51,791 bases of DNA from Staphylococcus agnetis (GTDB taxonomy: Bacteria; Bacillota; Bacilli; Staphylococcales; Staphylococcaceae), in the NCBI RefSeq assembly GCF_002901865.1, contig NZ_PPQF01000026.1:4273-56063 (forward strand), written 5' to 3'. The notes under the pieces were generated by a model that ran no database searches, was not told the DNA's origin, and saw only the letters and a list, made by a program, of their open reading frames with translations. Numbering within the stretch: position 1 is the first letter of the stretch; every line of letters starts with the position of its first letter. Below are positions 24,694 through 34,514 of the stretch, piece after piece. A program made the position numbers and the translations under genes.

Positions 24694-26469
24694 CTAGTGC
24701 GTTTTGCCATTGCGTTGTAATTGATACATTTTTTGGTAAATACCACCTTGTTGAATTAACGTATCATGCGATCCCCGTTCTACAATTTCACCTTGGTGTA
24801 AGACAAGGATTAAATCCGCATCTTGAATTGTTGATAGTCGATGTGCAATCGCAAGTGTAGTTCTACCGTGTCTCATTTTCGTTAAAGACTGTTGAATGAG
24901 TTCTTCCGTTTCTGAATCAATGTTGGCAGTTGCTTCGTCCAAAATTAAAATTTTCGGATCTATCGCCATAGTACGTGCAAAAGCAATCAATTGACGTTGA
25001 CCACTTGAAAGCGTACTTCCTTTTTCAATCACTTTATGATCATAACCGTCTTTAAATTTCATAATAAAATCATGTGCATACACAAATTTGGCTGCACCTT
25101 CAATTTGTTCAAATGTCATCGTTGGATGATATAGTTTGATATTAGACGCGATAGAACCATAAAACATAAATGGGTCTTGTAGCACTAGTCCAATTTTAGA
25201 TTTCAGTTCTCCTTTAGGGATGTTTTTTACTGATTGCCCATCAATCAAAATATCCCCTCGTTCAAATTCATAAAACCGCATAAACAAGTTGATAATCGAA
25301 CTTTTCCCCGAACCAGTATGACCTACAAGTGCGACTGTTTGACCAGGTTCTGCAGTGAAATCAATGTTTTTCAATACATCATGCTGCCCATCATAACTAA
25401 ATGACACATTTTTAAACTCTATACGGCCCGCAGTAATACGCGATGCATTTTCAGGTTGAACAGGTGCTAAGTCCTCATTGTCCATCATATGAAATACACG
25501 GCTAGCAGACACAACTGCTTGTTGGAAAATATTTAAATTTTGACTGACTTGGTTAATCGGCTCAAAAAAACGTTGCATATATTGAATAAAAGCATAAATG
25601 GTACCAGCAGTAACCACGGTTTTAAAGCTCAACATTCCAAAATAAGCCAAAATAGCAACTATAGATAATGTTGAAATAAGTGTAATCGCTGGCCTCAATA
25701 ATAATCCATCAAGACGTATCGTTTTAAGCATATAATCATAGTGCGCACGATTTATTGTTTCAAATTCCGCTTTAAGACGTTGTTCTTGGTTGAACACTTG
25801 AATAATTTTCATACCTTCAATTGATTCACCAAGTTTCGCGTTTAAATCTGATAGTTTGCGTCTCGTTTCATAAAAATATACTGATGCATATTTTCTATAT
25901 AATGCGAGTACTAAAACGATTAATGGAACAAAGCACATCGCAAAAAATGCCATTTTTATATCTAAAACAAACATCATTATAAAACTACTCATTACCATAA
26001 AAATCGCGATTAAAAATGTCGCAAGTACACCTGTAAACATTTCTACGATAGCCTCAGTATCGTTTGTTAACCGTGATACAATACTCCCACTTGGAGTCTG
26101 GTCATAAAACCGCATTCCTAAATTAGCTATATCTCTGAAAGCATCAATTCGCAGTTGTTGAATCACTTTTAATGCTAAATATTCTAAATAATACAAACTA
26201 AAATAGGCTGTTAATGCACCTAATAGTTCTACACCAATAAATAATACGAGGATAACGATCAGATCATTTCCTGGGAAATGTCTAGGCACAAGGTATTGAT
26301 CGATAAACACTTTAATGATATAGGGAACCGCCATACTCGCAGCGGTTGTTAATATTAGTAATGATAACGCACGTACAATTAACGACTTAAAAGGTAGCGT
26401 ATATTTAAGGAGACGACCTAGCGTTTTCATCTGTTCTTTCGATGTCATTTGTGGTTGTGTTTCACTCAC
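24694..26469 (-). CDS. ABC exporter half-transporter, catalytic-site subunit (BmrD/YheH-like)
   Basis: Membrane-plus-ATPase half of an ABC exporter, 591 residues, six membrane segments in residues about 25-320 and the nucleotide-binding domain after about 345. Motifs: Walker A GHTGSGKSS, Q-loop LVLQDPFMF, signature LSSGQ (one change from LSGGQ), Walker B ILILDEAT with the catalytic Glu, and the switch His in AIAHRLS. The start is GTG at 26469, behind AAGGGGGG. It overlaps the upstream half-transporter by 8 bp. Together they fit the asymmetric heterodimers such as BmrCD, where this subunit supplies the intact Walker B. Such pumps expel drugs or amphiphiles; the substrate here is unknown. Confidence 0.85.
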   Translation of the reverse strand: MSETQPQMTSKEQMKTLGRLLKYTLPFKSLIVRALSLLILTTAASMAVPYIIKVFIDQYLVPRHFPGNDLIVILVLFIGVELLGALTAYFSLYYLEYLALKVIQQLRIDAFRDIANLGMRFYDQTPSGSIVSRLTNDTEAIVEMFTGVLATFLIAIFMVMSSFIMMFVLDIKMAFFAMCFVPLIVLVLALYRKYASVYFYETRRKLSDLNAKLGESIEGMKIIQVFNQEQRLKAEFETINRAHYDYMLKTIRLDGLLLRPAITLISTLSIVAILAYFGMLSFKTVVTAGTIYAFIQYMQRFFEPINQVSQNLNIFQQAVVSASRVFHMMDNEDLAPVQPENASRITAGRIEFKNVSFSYDGQHDVLKNIDFTAEPGQTVALVGHTGSGKSSIINLFMRFYEFERGDILIDGQSVKNIPKGELKSKIGLVLQDPFMFYGSIASNIKLYHPTMTFEQIEGAAKFVYAHDFIMKFKDGYDHKVIEKGSTLSSGQRQLIAFARTMAIDPKILILDEATANIDSETEELIQQSLTKMRHGRTTLAIAHRLSTIQDADLILVLHQGEIVERGSHDTLIQQGGIYQKMYQLQRNGKTH

Positions 26470-28243
26470 GATCAGCCCCCCTTTGTGTTTGTTGATCTAA
26501 AGCTTGATTCAAACGATTTTCCATTGCTTGTGCTTGAAACGTTTCCGCATACCAACCTTGTTGTTGGAGTAATGCTTCATGTGTTCCTTTTTCAACAATG
26601 GTACCGTCACGCATCACAATAATTAAATCCGCATGCATGACAGCACTCATACGATGTGCTGTAATAATATTGGTTTTGCCTTTTCGTTCTTGTTTCAAAT
26701 TTTGTAAAATTCGTGTTTCTGTCTCAGCATCCACAGCGGATAGAGCATCGTCTAAGATGAGTACTTCCGGGTTCATTAATAAGGCACGTGCGATGGAAAT
26801 ACGTTGTTTTTGCCCTCCTGATAACGAAACCCCACGTTCACCCACTACTGTGTCATACTGATCGGGTAATGACATAATGTCTTGATGAATACGACTCATT
26901 TCACTCACGTGATAAAGCGTAGCGTCATCTATTTCAGGTTCGCTGAATGCAATGTTACCTCGAATTGTTGATGAAAATAAAAAATGATCTTGCGGCACAC
27001 ATCCAAATTGTTCTCTAAGTAGATGAATCGGATACTGATAGAGCGCATGTCCACCATAGGTAATATCCTGTGCACGGGGTGGATCAAATTCTCTTAATAG
27101 TAATCGAATTAACAAACTTTTGCCAGACCCTGTATTTCCCACAATCCCCACAGTCATCCCCGGTTCAATGGTGAAATGTACGTGATGTAAATGCGATTCT
27201 GTATCGTCTTCAAAGGTAAACTGTTTCAACTGAAATACGATGTTCCCTTGGGGCTTTTCAGATAGTGTTTCATGCGTGTGCGTGTCATTGGGAACTGCTA
27301 ATAAATCACGAATACGGTCATAAGAAGCACTACCTCGTTGAATAATGTTAAAGAAAAAACCTAAGGCAAGTAAAGGCCATACCAACATACCAAGGTATGT
27401 TGTGAAAGTGACGAGTTGTCCAATCGTAATGGCGTTATCTACTACCATATAGGAACCAAATATGACACTTAATAAATAACTGGTACCAATGACGAGCTGA
27501 ATTGTTGGATCAAACAGTGCATCGATTTTAGTAACAGTGAGATTTTTTAAAACAACACGGTCACTTAATTCACGAAAATCCGCTTCATCCGCACGTTCGT
27601 ATCCAAATGATTTTGTGACTTTAACTCCCGCAATACTTTCTTGCGTTTTATCATTTAATTCACTAAATGCCCCTTGCGCTTCTTTAAATCCTTTATGAAG
27701 TAATTTCCCATAATATTGCGTTAATATTACAAGAATCGGTAGTGGTATCATCGCAATGAATGTAAGTTTTGGGCTGACTGTGAGTGCCATAATCACAAGG
27801 GTTATACCGCCCATAATTACCGCATCCGCAATGGTCATCACCCCAATCCCTGCGGTACTTTGAACAGCACGAATATCATTTGTGGCATGTGCCATGAGAT
27901 CCCCTGTACGATATTTTTGGAAAAAGGATGGCCGCATACTTAAATATTTATCATAAAGTTCTCCTCTTAATAATCGACCAAGTTTAGCACTAGCACCAAA
28001 AAGTTGTGTACGTGAGTAAAATCTTAAGATATACACGGTAACGCCTGTCAATAATATAATCATTAAGTACATCATTAAACGCGACGGTGTTAATGACTGT
28101 GCTGTAATATGGTCAATTACACGCCCAATGATGTGTGGAGGCACTAAACTGCAACATGCTGTAATCATCATCGCGATGATTGCGGTACTGAACCGCCATT
28201 TTTCTTGCTTAAAGAACCAACCGAGTGTTCTAAATACTTTCAT
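26462..28243 (-). CDS. ABC exporter half-transporter, degenerate-site subunit (BmrC/YheI-like)
   Basis: Partner of the preceding half-transporter, 593 residues, with six membrane segments (residues about 15-310) and an ATPase domain from about 335. Motifs: Walker A GNTGSGKSL, signature LSGGQKQR (intact), and Walker B VLILDDAL, where Asp replaces the catalytic Glu. The switch His is kept (ITAHRMS). An Asp in this place marks the non-hydrolysing site of heterodimeric exporters, which is completed by the altered LSSGQ of the partner. The ATG at 28243 lies 5-6 bases after GGGAGGG; the upstream in-frame ATG is rejected. It is the first gene of a two-gene operon closed by the terminator at 24568. 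Confidence 0.85.
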   Translation of the reverse strand: MKVFRTLGWFFKQEKWRFSTAIIAMMITACCSLVPPHIIGRVIDHITAQSLTPSRLMMYLMIILLTGVTVYILRFYSRTQLFGASAKLGRLLRGELYDKYLSMRPSFFQKYRTGDLMAHATNDIRAVQSTAGIGVMTIADAVIMGGITLVIMALTVSPKLTFIAMIPLPILVILTQYYGKLLHKGFKEAQGAFSELNDKTQESIAGVKVTKSFGYERADEADFRELSDRVVLKNLTVTKIDALFDPTIQLVIGTSYLLSVIFGSYMVVDNAITIGQLVTFTTYLGMLVWPLLALGFFFNIIQRGSASYDRIRDLLAVPNDTHTHETLSEKPQGNIVFQLKQFTFEDDTESHLHHVHFTIEPGMTVGIVGNTGSGKSLLIRLLLREFDPPRAQDITYGGHALYQYPIHLLREQFGCVPQDHFLFSSTIRGNIAFSEPEIDDATLYHVSEMSRIHQDIMSLPDQYDTVVGERGVSLSGGQKQRISIARALLMNPEVLILDDALSAVDAETETRILQNLKQERKGKTNIITAHRMSAVMHADLIIVMRDGTIVEKGTHEALLQQQGWYAETFQAQAMENRLNQALDQQTQRGADRE

Positions 28244-28342
28244 AACATCCCTCCCTTTCACGGACGTTCTATCATTGTTAACATTAAATTAATTCGTCTG
28301 AGCGATAAGCATCGTTACATCTCTGACGCCCCTTTCTCAATT

Positions 28343-29614
28343 TTATAATGTGATACGACATGCTTCAGCGACGACTTCCACGACATGTTTGACATCAATC
28401 TGGTCAGATAAACCTTCACGTTCAACCCCCAATTTCATTTGTAAATGACAACCAGGGTTTGAGGTAATGATGAGGTTGGGTTGTTGTGTTTTAACATGTT
28501 TCATCTTTTCATCTAAAATTTGCATCGCTGCATCATAATGTACTAAATTATAAATTCCTGCCGAGCCACAACAGTGATGTTGATTTGGAAAATCATGTAG
28601 TGTAAGTCCAGGTAACTTCGTTAATAGTGATTCGGGTTCTTGAACAACACGTTGCACATTTTCTAAATGACATGACGGTTGATAAACCGCTTCATAATTT
28701 AAGGTGTGTCGCACGGGTAACGGATAATCATTTAAGATTTCTGATATATCACGTACTTTGTTAACAAACGCTTTGGCACGGTCATGCCAAAGTGTGCCTT
28801 CCTCAAATAACGTGTCATACTCTTTTAACGCTGCACCACATCCCCCTATGGTGTTAACGATGTAATCAAAATCATATTGTTCATAAGCCTCAATATTTTG
28901 TTTTGCAAGTTGAATCGTACTTAACGTTTGCCCTGCATGGTGTTGAAGTGCACCACAACATGTTTGAGATGGGATATTCGTCACTTGAAGTCCTTGTGCT
29001 GCCATAATACGTAGCGCTAGTTGGTTAATATGACTAAAGAACGCATCCATCATACATCCTTGAAAAAAGCCTACTGTAACAGTGCTTTCACACTTAAATG
29101 TGCGCTCCCAGTGATTAATCGATGGATGAACTTCAGGCATCACCCTTTGAAACTGTGCATATTTAGGCGCCATTTTTAAGAGATTTGTTGATTTAATTAC
29201 TTTTTCAAGACCCGATTTTTGATATAATCGCAACCCTTTATTGACAAGGCGTAATCGATTTTTATGCGGAAGTAATCCGTGAAATGTGGTATAACGTATC
29301 ATCTTTTCAACTTTAGACTTCGGTCGCACGTCATATAATACTTCAACGGCTGAACTTAAAATGTCTCCATAACGCACATGGGTGGGGCACACCGTTTCAC
29401 ATGCCCGGCATCCTAAACATAAATCAATACTTTCTCCCATATCTTCTAAAGTAATTTTCTCTTCTGCAGCCATTTTCACTAAATTTATACGTCCTCTTGG
29501 AGAATGTTTTTCATTTTTAAAAGTGACATATGTAGGACAAGCAGGTAAACAATATCCGCACTGCACACAATCAAAAGTGGCCTCGTAATCAAGTTGTGTT
29601 TTTAAATTAGTCAT
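28343..29614 (-). CDS. glcF: Glycolate oxidase iron-sulfur subunit-like protein
   Basis: Fe-S electron-transfer partner of the FAD protein encoded upstream. The 423-residue protein has two [4Fe-4S] motifs, CVQCGYCLPACP (Cys16, 19, 22, 26) and CLGCRACETVCP, then two CCG domains seen as TCCGALQHHAG and HCCGSAGIYN with preceding single cysteines. This architecture is shared by GlcF, LutA and GlpC; the pairing with a GlcD-type flavoprotein favours glycolate (2-hydroxy acid) oxidation to the 2-oxo acid with electrons passed to quinone. The start overlaps the end of glcD by 8 bp (ATGACTAA), indicating coupled translation. Confidence 0.88.
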   Translation of the reverse strand: MTNLKTQLDYEATFDCVQCGYCLPACPTYVTFKNEKHSPRGRINLVKMAAEEKITLEDMGESIDLCLGCRACETVCPTHVRYGDILSSAVEVLYDVRPKSKVEKMIRYTTFHGLLPHKNRLRLVNKGLRLYQKSGLEKVIKSTNLLKMAPKYAQFQRVMPEVHPSINHWERTFKCESTVTVGFFQGCMMDAFFSHINQLALRIMAAQGLQVTNIPSQTCCGALQHHAGQTLSTIQLAKQNIEAYEQYDFDYIVNTIGGCGAALKEYDTLFEEGTLWHDRAKAFVNKVRDISEILNDYPLPVRHTLNYEAVYQPSCHLENVQRVVQEPESLLTKLPGLTLHDFPNQHHCCGSAGIYNLVHYDAAMQILDEKMKHVKTQQPNLIITSNPGCHLQMKLGVEREGLSDQIDVKHVVEVVAEACRITL

Positions 29615-31016
29615 GTTGCAACACCAACCTTGACTCTCCGACTTCCGGAAAGATTTTGCCAGGATTTAATAGATTGTCAGGATCTAATGCTTGTTTAATC
29701 GCTTTCTGAAAGTGTACACCATTCTCCCCTAATTCTCTTGTCATAAATGGTTTTTTCATCGTACCTATGCCATGCTCACCTGAAAGCGTGCCTCCCAGTG
29801 CAATCGCATATTCAAAAATTTCTTCTACCGCACGTTCAACATTTTTAACCGCTATCGGATCTCGCATATTCGCATTAATTGTTGGATGTAGATTCCCATC
29901 ACCTGCATGACCAAAAATGACAATGTTTAATTGATATTTTTCTTTTAATTCAGATATCTTTTTAAACATTTGTGGGATTTTACTTAAAGGTACTGTGGCA
30001 TCTTCTGATATTTTCGTATAGCCACTTTCCACTACTGCAGGGGATACCGCTTTACGCACTTGCCACAATGCATTTTCTTCTTCTTTTGTTTGTGCAATTT
30101 TGATGTCCGTGACATTTATGTTTTCGAGCGCCTGTTTGATTGTCGTCATTTCTTGCGTCAAAGCTTCAGGCTCTCCATCGACTTCAACCAAAAGAATCGC
30201 TGCTGCACTACGTGGTAAATTTAACCCAGCATAATCCACTACTTTATTCACCGCGTGATGATCTAATATTTCCATTTTAGAAGGACGTACACCTGACGTT
30301 AATATTTGAGAAATGGATTGTCCAGCCTTCTCAAGTTGTTCAAATACAATCATTGCAGTTTGAGTGGCTTTTGGTTTAGGTATCAATCTTAAGGTCGCTT
30401 CTGTGATAATGCCTAATGTTCCTTCAGCTCCAACGAGTAATTTTGTTAAATCATACCCCGTTACATTTTTTATCGTTTGACCACCCGTTTTAATGATATC
30501 GCCACGTGCTGTCACCACCTCAAGACCAATGACATAATCTTTCGTAACACCATATTTAACACCGTGGGGACCTCCAGCATTTTCAGCTAAATTCCCTCCA
30601 ATGGTACACACTGCTGAAGATGATGGATCAGGTGGATACATTAATTGATGCTTTTCTGCTAAGGCATGAATATCAGCCGTTTTCACCCCGGGTCGTGTTT
30701 TGATGATTAAATCTTCTGGGTATATGACGGGTGCGTCATTCCACTGTGAAAAATCAAGTACAATGCCTCCTTGAACAGGTAAAGTTCCGCCTGATAAATT
30801 GGTGCCCGCCCCTCTAGGATAAATGGGACATTGGTATTGGTTCGCAAGTTTAACAATCGCTTGAACCTCTTTTGTACTACACGGTTGCGTCACAACATCG
30901 GGAATATATTGCCCAAATGAACCGTCATAACCATATGACACCAGTGATGCAGTATCATCAAACGCCCGTTCATCTAAAAGTGATTTTAACATTTGTTTCA
31001 TTTTTTCATGTTGCAT
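29607..31016 (-). CDS. glcD: Glycolate oxidase FAD subunit-like protein
   Basis: FAD-linked 2-hydroxy acid dehydrogenase, 469 residues. The PCMH-type FAD domain is marked by YPRGAGTNLSGGTLP, PDPSSSAVCTIGGNLAENAGG and GAEGTLGIIT, and the C-terminal domain by VIFGHAGDGNLHPTI and GEHGIGTMKKPF (substrate and flavin histidines). Glycolate, lactate or another 2-hydroxy acid may be the substrate; D-lactate dehydrogenases of this family look alike. The ATG at 31016 lies after GGGGGG with normal spacing. It forms an operon with glcF. Glyoxylate or 2-oxo acid production links loosely with the glycerate kinase in this window. Confidence 0.86.
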   Translation of the reverse strand: MQHEKMKQMLKSLLDERAFDDTASLVSYGYDGSFGQYIPDVVTQPCSTKEVQAIVKLANQYQCPIYPRGAGTNLSGGTLPVQGGIVLDFSQWNDAPVIYPEDLIIKTRPGVKTADIHALAEKHQLMYPPDPSSSAVCTIGGNLAENAGGPHGVKYGVTKDYVIGLEVVTARGDIIKTGGQTIKNVTGYDLTKLLVGAEGTLGIITEATLRLIPKPKATQTAMIVFEQLEKAGQSISQILTSGVRPSKMEILDHHAVNKVVDYAGLNLPRSAAAILLVEVDGEPEALTQEMTTIKQALENINVTDIKIAQTKEEENALWQVRKAVSPAVVESGYTKISEDATVPLSKIPQMFKKISELKEKYQLNIVIFGHAGDGNLHPTINANMRDPIAVKNVERAVEEIFEYAIALGGTLSGEHGIGTMKKPFMTRELGENGVHFQKAIKQALDPDNLLNPGKIFPEVGESRLVLQHD

Positions 31017-31184
31017 CAAATTCCCCCCTTATTTGATAGCGATTTCATGTTTCTATCTATTTTACACGATTCAAATTGGTTTCGCATGGTCTTTATCAAT
31101 GTTTTGTCATTTTACAATAGAATAAGACCGTACTTATGGTGGCACATCCCTATACCCTTCAACTTTTCATTGCGCATCAGTAAA

Positions 31185-31226
31185 AAGCGTGGCGACTACG
31201 TTTAAAAACAATAGTTACCACGCTTT
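31185..31226 (-). terminator. Intrinsic terminator after norB
   Basis: Arms AAAGCGTGG and CCACGCTTT (about 31185-31194 and 31217-31225) are followed on the minus strand by a short U run. They lie directly after the norB stop at 31233. The region 31017-31184 holds the glcD 5' region and nothing else that I can see. Confidence 0.7.
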
Positions 31227-31232
31227 GTATGA

Positions 31233-33512
31233 TTAATGATTATTTACCTTTTTCACGTACATAAAGGCACGGACAGTAATGACGAATAAGATGATCACAC
31301 CTGCTGTAAAAATTAAATCCCAAGGCATGCGTCCCCACATCAACCAAAAAACAGTATCTTGTTGATAAAACTCTGGTAAACGTGCATGCCAATATCCATG
31401 TTCTAATGCATCTTTAAGCTGTATATACCCTACTGGCAACAATGTCACTAACACCATTCCAGCAAGACCAATGTTTAATAACCAACATGCAATGGATATC
31501 CACTTTTCTGTACGGCGTGTCCATAGTTCAGATCGTGTGATATTACGTAATACGTAAAGTAAAATTGCGATTGAAAACATGCCATACACTCCAGCCATAG
31601 AACCGTGCGCATGAGCGGCAGTCCACTGTGTGCCGTGTTCGAAATAGTTAATGGCTGGCGCATTGATTAAGAAACCTAAAGCGCCTGCACCTAACGCATT
31701 CCATAGCCCTGTAGAGGCTAAGAAAATAAATGTTCCTTTATACGGAAATTCTATTTTACTAAATTTATATACACGATAATGCGTATAAGCTTCCCATATT
31801 AACAAACATAAAGGGACCACTTCTAAAGCTGAAAAACTCGATCCTAATGCCAACCAAATTGAATGGTCACCTTGCCAATAATAATGGTGTCCCATACCCA
31901 CAATACCCGTTCCAAGTAGCAATATAATTTGAAAATAGAGCGCACGTATCGTCGAGCGAATGGTTGTTAATTTCATGTCTACCATTAAGAATCCAATAAG
32001 TATGACTGCAAAAGCTTCAAATATACCTTCAACCCATAAATGAACAATCCACCACCGCCAATAATCGGCAAAAGTTACATGTGTATTAGGCATGATAAAT
32101 AATGAGGCTAAATAAAATAGTGGAATGGCGATAGCGCCGATAAATAATAGTAAAATCAAGCGGTTTCTATGTTGATCTGTTCCTAGCTTAATCGCCGGTA
32201 TAAAGCCTCTAGCTAAAATAACCATCCATAAAATCATTCCGATAATAAATAAGATTTGCCAAAACTTGCCAAGCTCGATATATTCCCAACCAAAATGACC
32301 GAATAACCACCATTTTTCGTTAATCCAACCTAAAATATTTCCCCATTCACCCAGCATGCTACCACCAGCAACAATTAACAGTGCTATAAATAATATATCA
32401 ACGAGCTTTCCTTGATGTTTAGGCTCTTTGCCTAATACTCGAGGGACGACATAAATACCTGTCGCAAGCCATATTGTTGCTACCCAAAATATCACTAATT
32501 GTAAGTGCCATGTTTTAGCGATATTAAATGGGAAGAGTTTTTGTAAAGGTATACCGAAAAATTCATTTTCAACGTAGTAATGCGCCATCAGTTCTCCGAG
32601 AAGAATTTGAATTAAAAAGAGTATCATAACGACGACAAAATACTTTGCAGTTTTTGCCTGACTGCTCGTAATCGTCTCAGGAATTTTAATTTTAGGTAAA
32701 TGTTTTTCACCTTTATATGTCGCTTCCATATCAAATTGGTACCGTCTCTGGAAATAAATAATGATTGCGACACCGGCAACGAGTAATGCAACAGAAATCG
32801 CAGACCAAATTAACGCTTCACTTGGCATCGTATTTCCCGCCTGAGCATCATAAGGCCAATTATTCGTGTAAGAGAATTGTCGGTCAGGACGATCAGTCGA
32901 GGATAACCAGGCACCCCAGAAAAAGAAATCACTTAAGTGTTCAATTTTATTTCCTTTAACCATATAATCATCAATTGTAAATTGATCTATCATATTTTGA
33001 GGTAACCCTGCTTGCTTAGGATTGTTGACAAATTCTTTTTGATAAAATTGTCGAACATGTTTTAAACCTGCAACTTGGGCATCTGTTAACACGAGTTCAT
33101 CCTTTGTTTTAGAATAGCGATTGATGCGGATCTCTTTTCTCACTTTATCTTCAATACCCGCTTGTTGCATTTGAGTTAAATTTTTAAAAGATTTATGATG
33201 TAACGTTTGCGCATAATAATGATGCATCCCTTGTATATATTGATGTAATGTTTCAGCAGTATAATCAGGTCCGAGATAAGAGCCGTTTCCTAAATAAGAC
33301 CCGTAATCTGTTAAACCGTATTTTTCGTAAATGGCTTGACCGCTAATCAGCTCTGCTTTAGAGATTAATGTTTTACCGTTTTCATCGACAACCTTAGTCG
33401 GTCGCGGTGCCTCATTTTCAAATATTAGCCAGCCACCTAAAAGTAATATTGAGAATACCGCGACTAAAATACTGATAAGCACTTTAGACAACGTCCGATA
33501 TGGGCTTCCCAT
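31233..33512 (-). CDS. norB: Quinol-dependent nitric oxide reductase
   Basis: Reduces two NO to N2O with electrons from quinol (qNOR), in the membrane. The 759-residue protein has an N-terminal extension with one membrane segment and a periplasm-like domain (residues about 35-225) that lacks a heme-c CXXCH motif, as in qNOR, followed by the heme-copper oxidase-like core with about thirteen segments. Probable heme and non-heme iron ligands are visible in KTWHLQLVIFWV, VHLWVEGIFEAF, GHHYYWQG and AHAHGSMAGVYG. The ATG has GGAGTGAGG upstream. It is a single gene with its own terminator. With ScdA it forms the nitric oxide defence of this window. A Fur-like box overlaps the putative -10. Confidence 0.93.
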   Translation of the reverse strand: MGSPYRTLSKVLISILVAVFSILLLGGWLIFENEAPRPTKVVDENGKTLISKAELISGQAIYEKYGLTDYGSYLGNGSYLGPDYTAETLHQYIQGMHHYYAQTLHHKSFKNLTQMQQAGIEDKVRKEIRINRYSKTKDELVLTDAQVAGLKHVRQFYQKEFVNNPKQAGLPQNMIDQFTIDDYMVKGNKIEHLSDFFFWGAWLSSTDRPDRQFSYTNNWPYDAQAGNTMPSEALIWSAISVALLVAGVAIIIYFQRRYQFDMEATYKGEKHLPKIKIPETITSSQAKTAKYFVVVMILFLIQILLGELMAHYYVENEFFGIPLQKLFPFNIAKTWHLQLVIFWVATIWLATGIYVVPRVLGKEPKHQGKLVDILFIALLIVAGGSMLGEWGNILGWINEKWWLFGHFGWEYIELGKFWQILFIIGMILWMVILARGFIPAIKLGTDQHRNRLILLLFIGAIAIPLFYLASLFIMPNTHVTFADYWRWWIVHLWVEGIFEAFAVILIGFLMVDMKLTTIRSTIRALYFQIILLLGTGIVGMGHHYYWQGDHSIWLALGSSFSALEVVPLCLLIWEAYTHYRVYKFSKIEFPYKGTFIFLASTGLWNALGAGALGFLINAPAINYFEHGTQWTAAHAHGSMAGVYGMFSIAILLYVLRNITRSELWTRRTEKWISIACWLLNIGLAGMVLVTLLPVGYIQLKDALEHGYWHARLPEFYQQDTVFWLMWGRMPWDLIFTAGVIILFVITVRAFMYVKKVNNH

Positions 33513-33567
33513 TTACCTCACTCCTTACACGTATTTTTTGCACTTTCAGAATACGCCTAGTTCAAAT

Positions 33568-33608
33568 GAGAGTAAATATCATTATCAATTAGTTCTTTAT
33601 TTTGTCAT
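33568..33608 (-). promoter_or_regulatory. Putative norB promoter with Fur-like box
   Basis: Minus strand: ATGACA (complement of 33603-33608), 16 bases, GATAAT (complement of 33581-33586). GATAATGATATTTACTCTC (complement of 33568-33586) matches the 19-bp Fur consensus at 15 positions by hand count and covers the -10. Both calls are soft because the region is AT-rich. The rest of 33513-33979 holds no gene that I can recognise. Confidence 0.35.
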
Positions 33609-33979
33609 AATTATATTTTTAAATATTATTCACTGTTATAACTATTTATACTCTATTATTCTTTTATAACGCCATTAAATCATATAATTATCGATAATTT
33701 TTACATTAGTGTTTAGAACAATTAGTCCCTTGTCTTTGATATTTGATTCCCTAATTTAGAAAGCAATACTCCCTTAGGTCAAGACGTTTAATCATTCTAG
33801 TCAATGCATATCAATAGCCAGTTTTAGATATCAATTCAGTATTTTCACCTACTTCGACTATTTAAAGTAAATAATAAAAACTTGTACAAGTGACACACCA
33901 CGTTCCCCATTCACAAGACACCTTCCTTCGAACCACAATAATATTATGTTATGATACTAAAAAAGAGGGAGTGGGATGT

Positions 33980-34408
33980 ATGTCTAAATTTGATAACGTG
34001 ACACCACCAAAACAATTTGCGCAACATCACAAAACCATATTAGTGTTACGCCATTATGAGTTTACTGCGGATGCCCGCATATTTTTAAGTGAAACCGCAC
34101 ATCACGATTTAAAGGACAACCGCTATCTCATAGATATTGAATTGTGGTCAAAAACAGATGATTTGGGGATGGCTATTGACTTTAGAATCATCGACAACAT
34201 TTATAAAACGCATTTAAAACCCAAACTGGACGGCCAATTATTAAATGAAACATTACCCGATATGAATATCACACTAGAAAACTTAATTTACTGGTTTTGG
34301 GATACGTTGAGTGCACATTTGCCAGAAGACGTTTCTCTTAATGCCATCACTATGTATGAAACCCCAGAGCAAGGTGTGCGCTTTACCAGAGATATCATGG
34401 CACAATAA
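33980..34408 (+). CDS. Divergent 6-pyruvoyl-tetrahydropterin synthase/QueD-fold protein
   Basis: A 142-residue protein whose pattern follows the PTPS/QueD fold: strand TILVLRHYEFTADARIFL, helix and strand RYLIDIELWSKTDDLGMAIDFRIIDNIYK (the DLGMAIDF/D segment is the typical subunit-contact motif), LNETLPDMNITLENLIYWFWDTL (typical N-x-T-x-E-N) and the final AITMYETPEQGVRF. The zinc motif normally seen (His in AAH, then HGHNY) appears as ETAHHDLKDNRYLID, so the HGH pair and the usual cysteine are missing. Catalysis of the queuosine or pterin reaction is therefore doubtful. The ATG at 33980 has GAGGGAG upstream; the longer frame from 33890 lacks a ribosome site. It stands alone, with its own terminator. 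Confidence 0.6.
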   Translation: MSKFDNVTPPKQFAQHHKTILVLRHYEFTADARIFLSETAHHDLKDNRYLIDIELWSKTDDLGMAIDFRIIDNIYKTHLKPKLDGQLLNETLPDMNITLENLIYWFWDTLSAHLPEDVSLNAITMYETPEQGVRFTRDIMAQ

Positions 34409-34441
34409 CATTACGGGTATGTTCATATTATGACGCACAAA

Positions 34442-34487
34442 AATAACCTTCAAAGGTCATTTTCGCTTATGAGCTTTGAAGGTTATT
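34442..34487. terminator. Bidirectional terminator, QueD-like / HAD genes
   Basis: AATAACCTTCAAAG (from 34442) pairs with CTTTGAAGGTTATT (to 34487), extended inside by GGTCAT against ATGAG. The plus-strand tail is AATTTTG. The two genes converge on it. Confidence 0.75.
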
Positions 34488-34514
34488 AATTTTGTCATTC
34501 TAATATACATATCA

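Noticed and set aside
24597..24860. 87-codon plus-strand frame
   Set aside because: It runs over the terminator and opposite the ATPase end of the ABC exporter gene; it is a shadow frame.
33890..33979. 30-codon N-terminal extension of the QueD-like gene
   Set aside because: No ribosome site before 33890, a composition unlike a protein, and GAGGGAG directly before ATG 33980.
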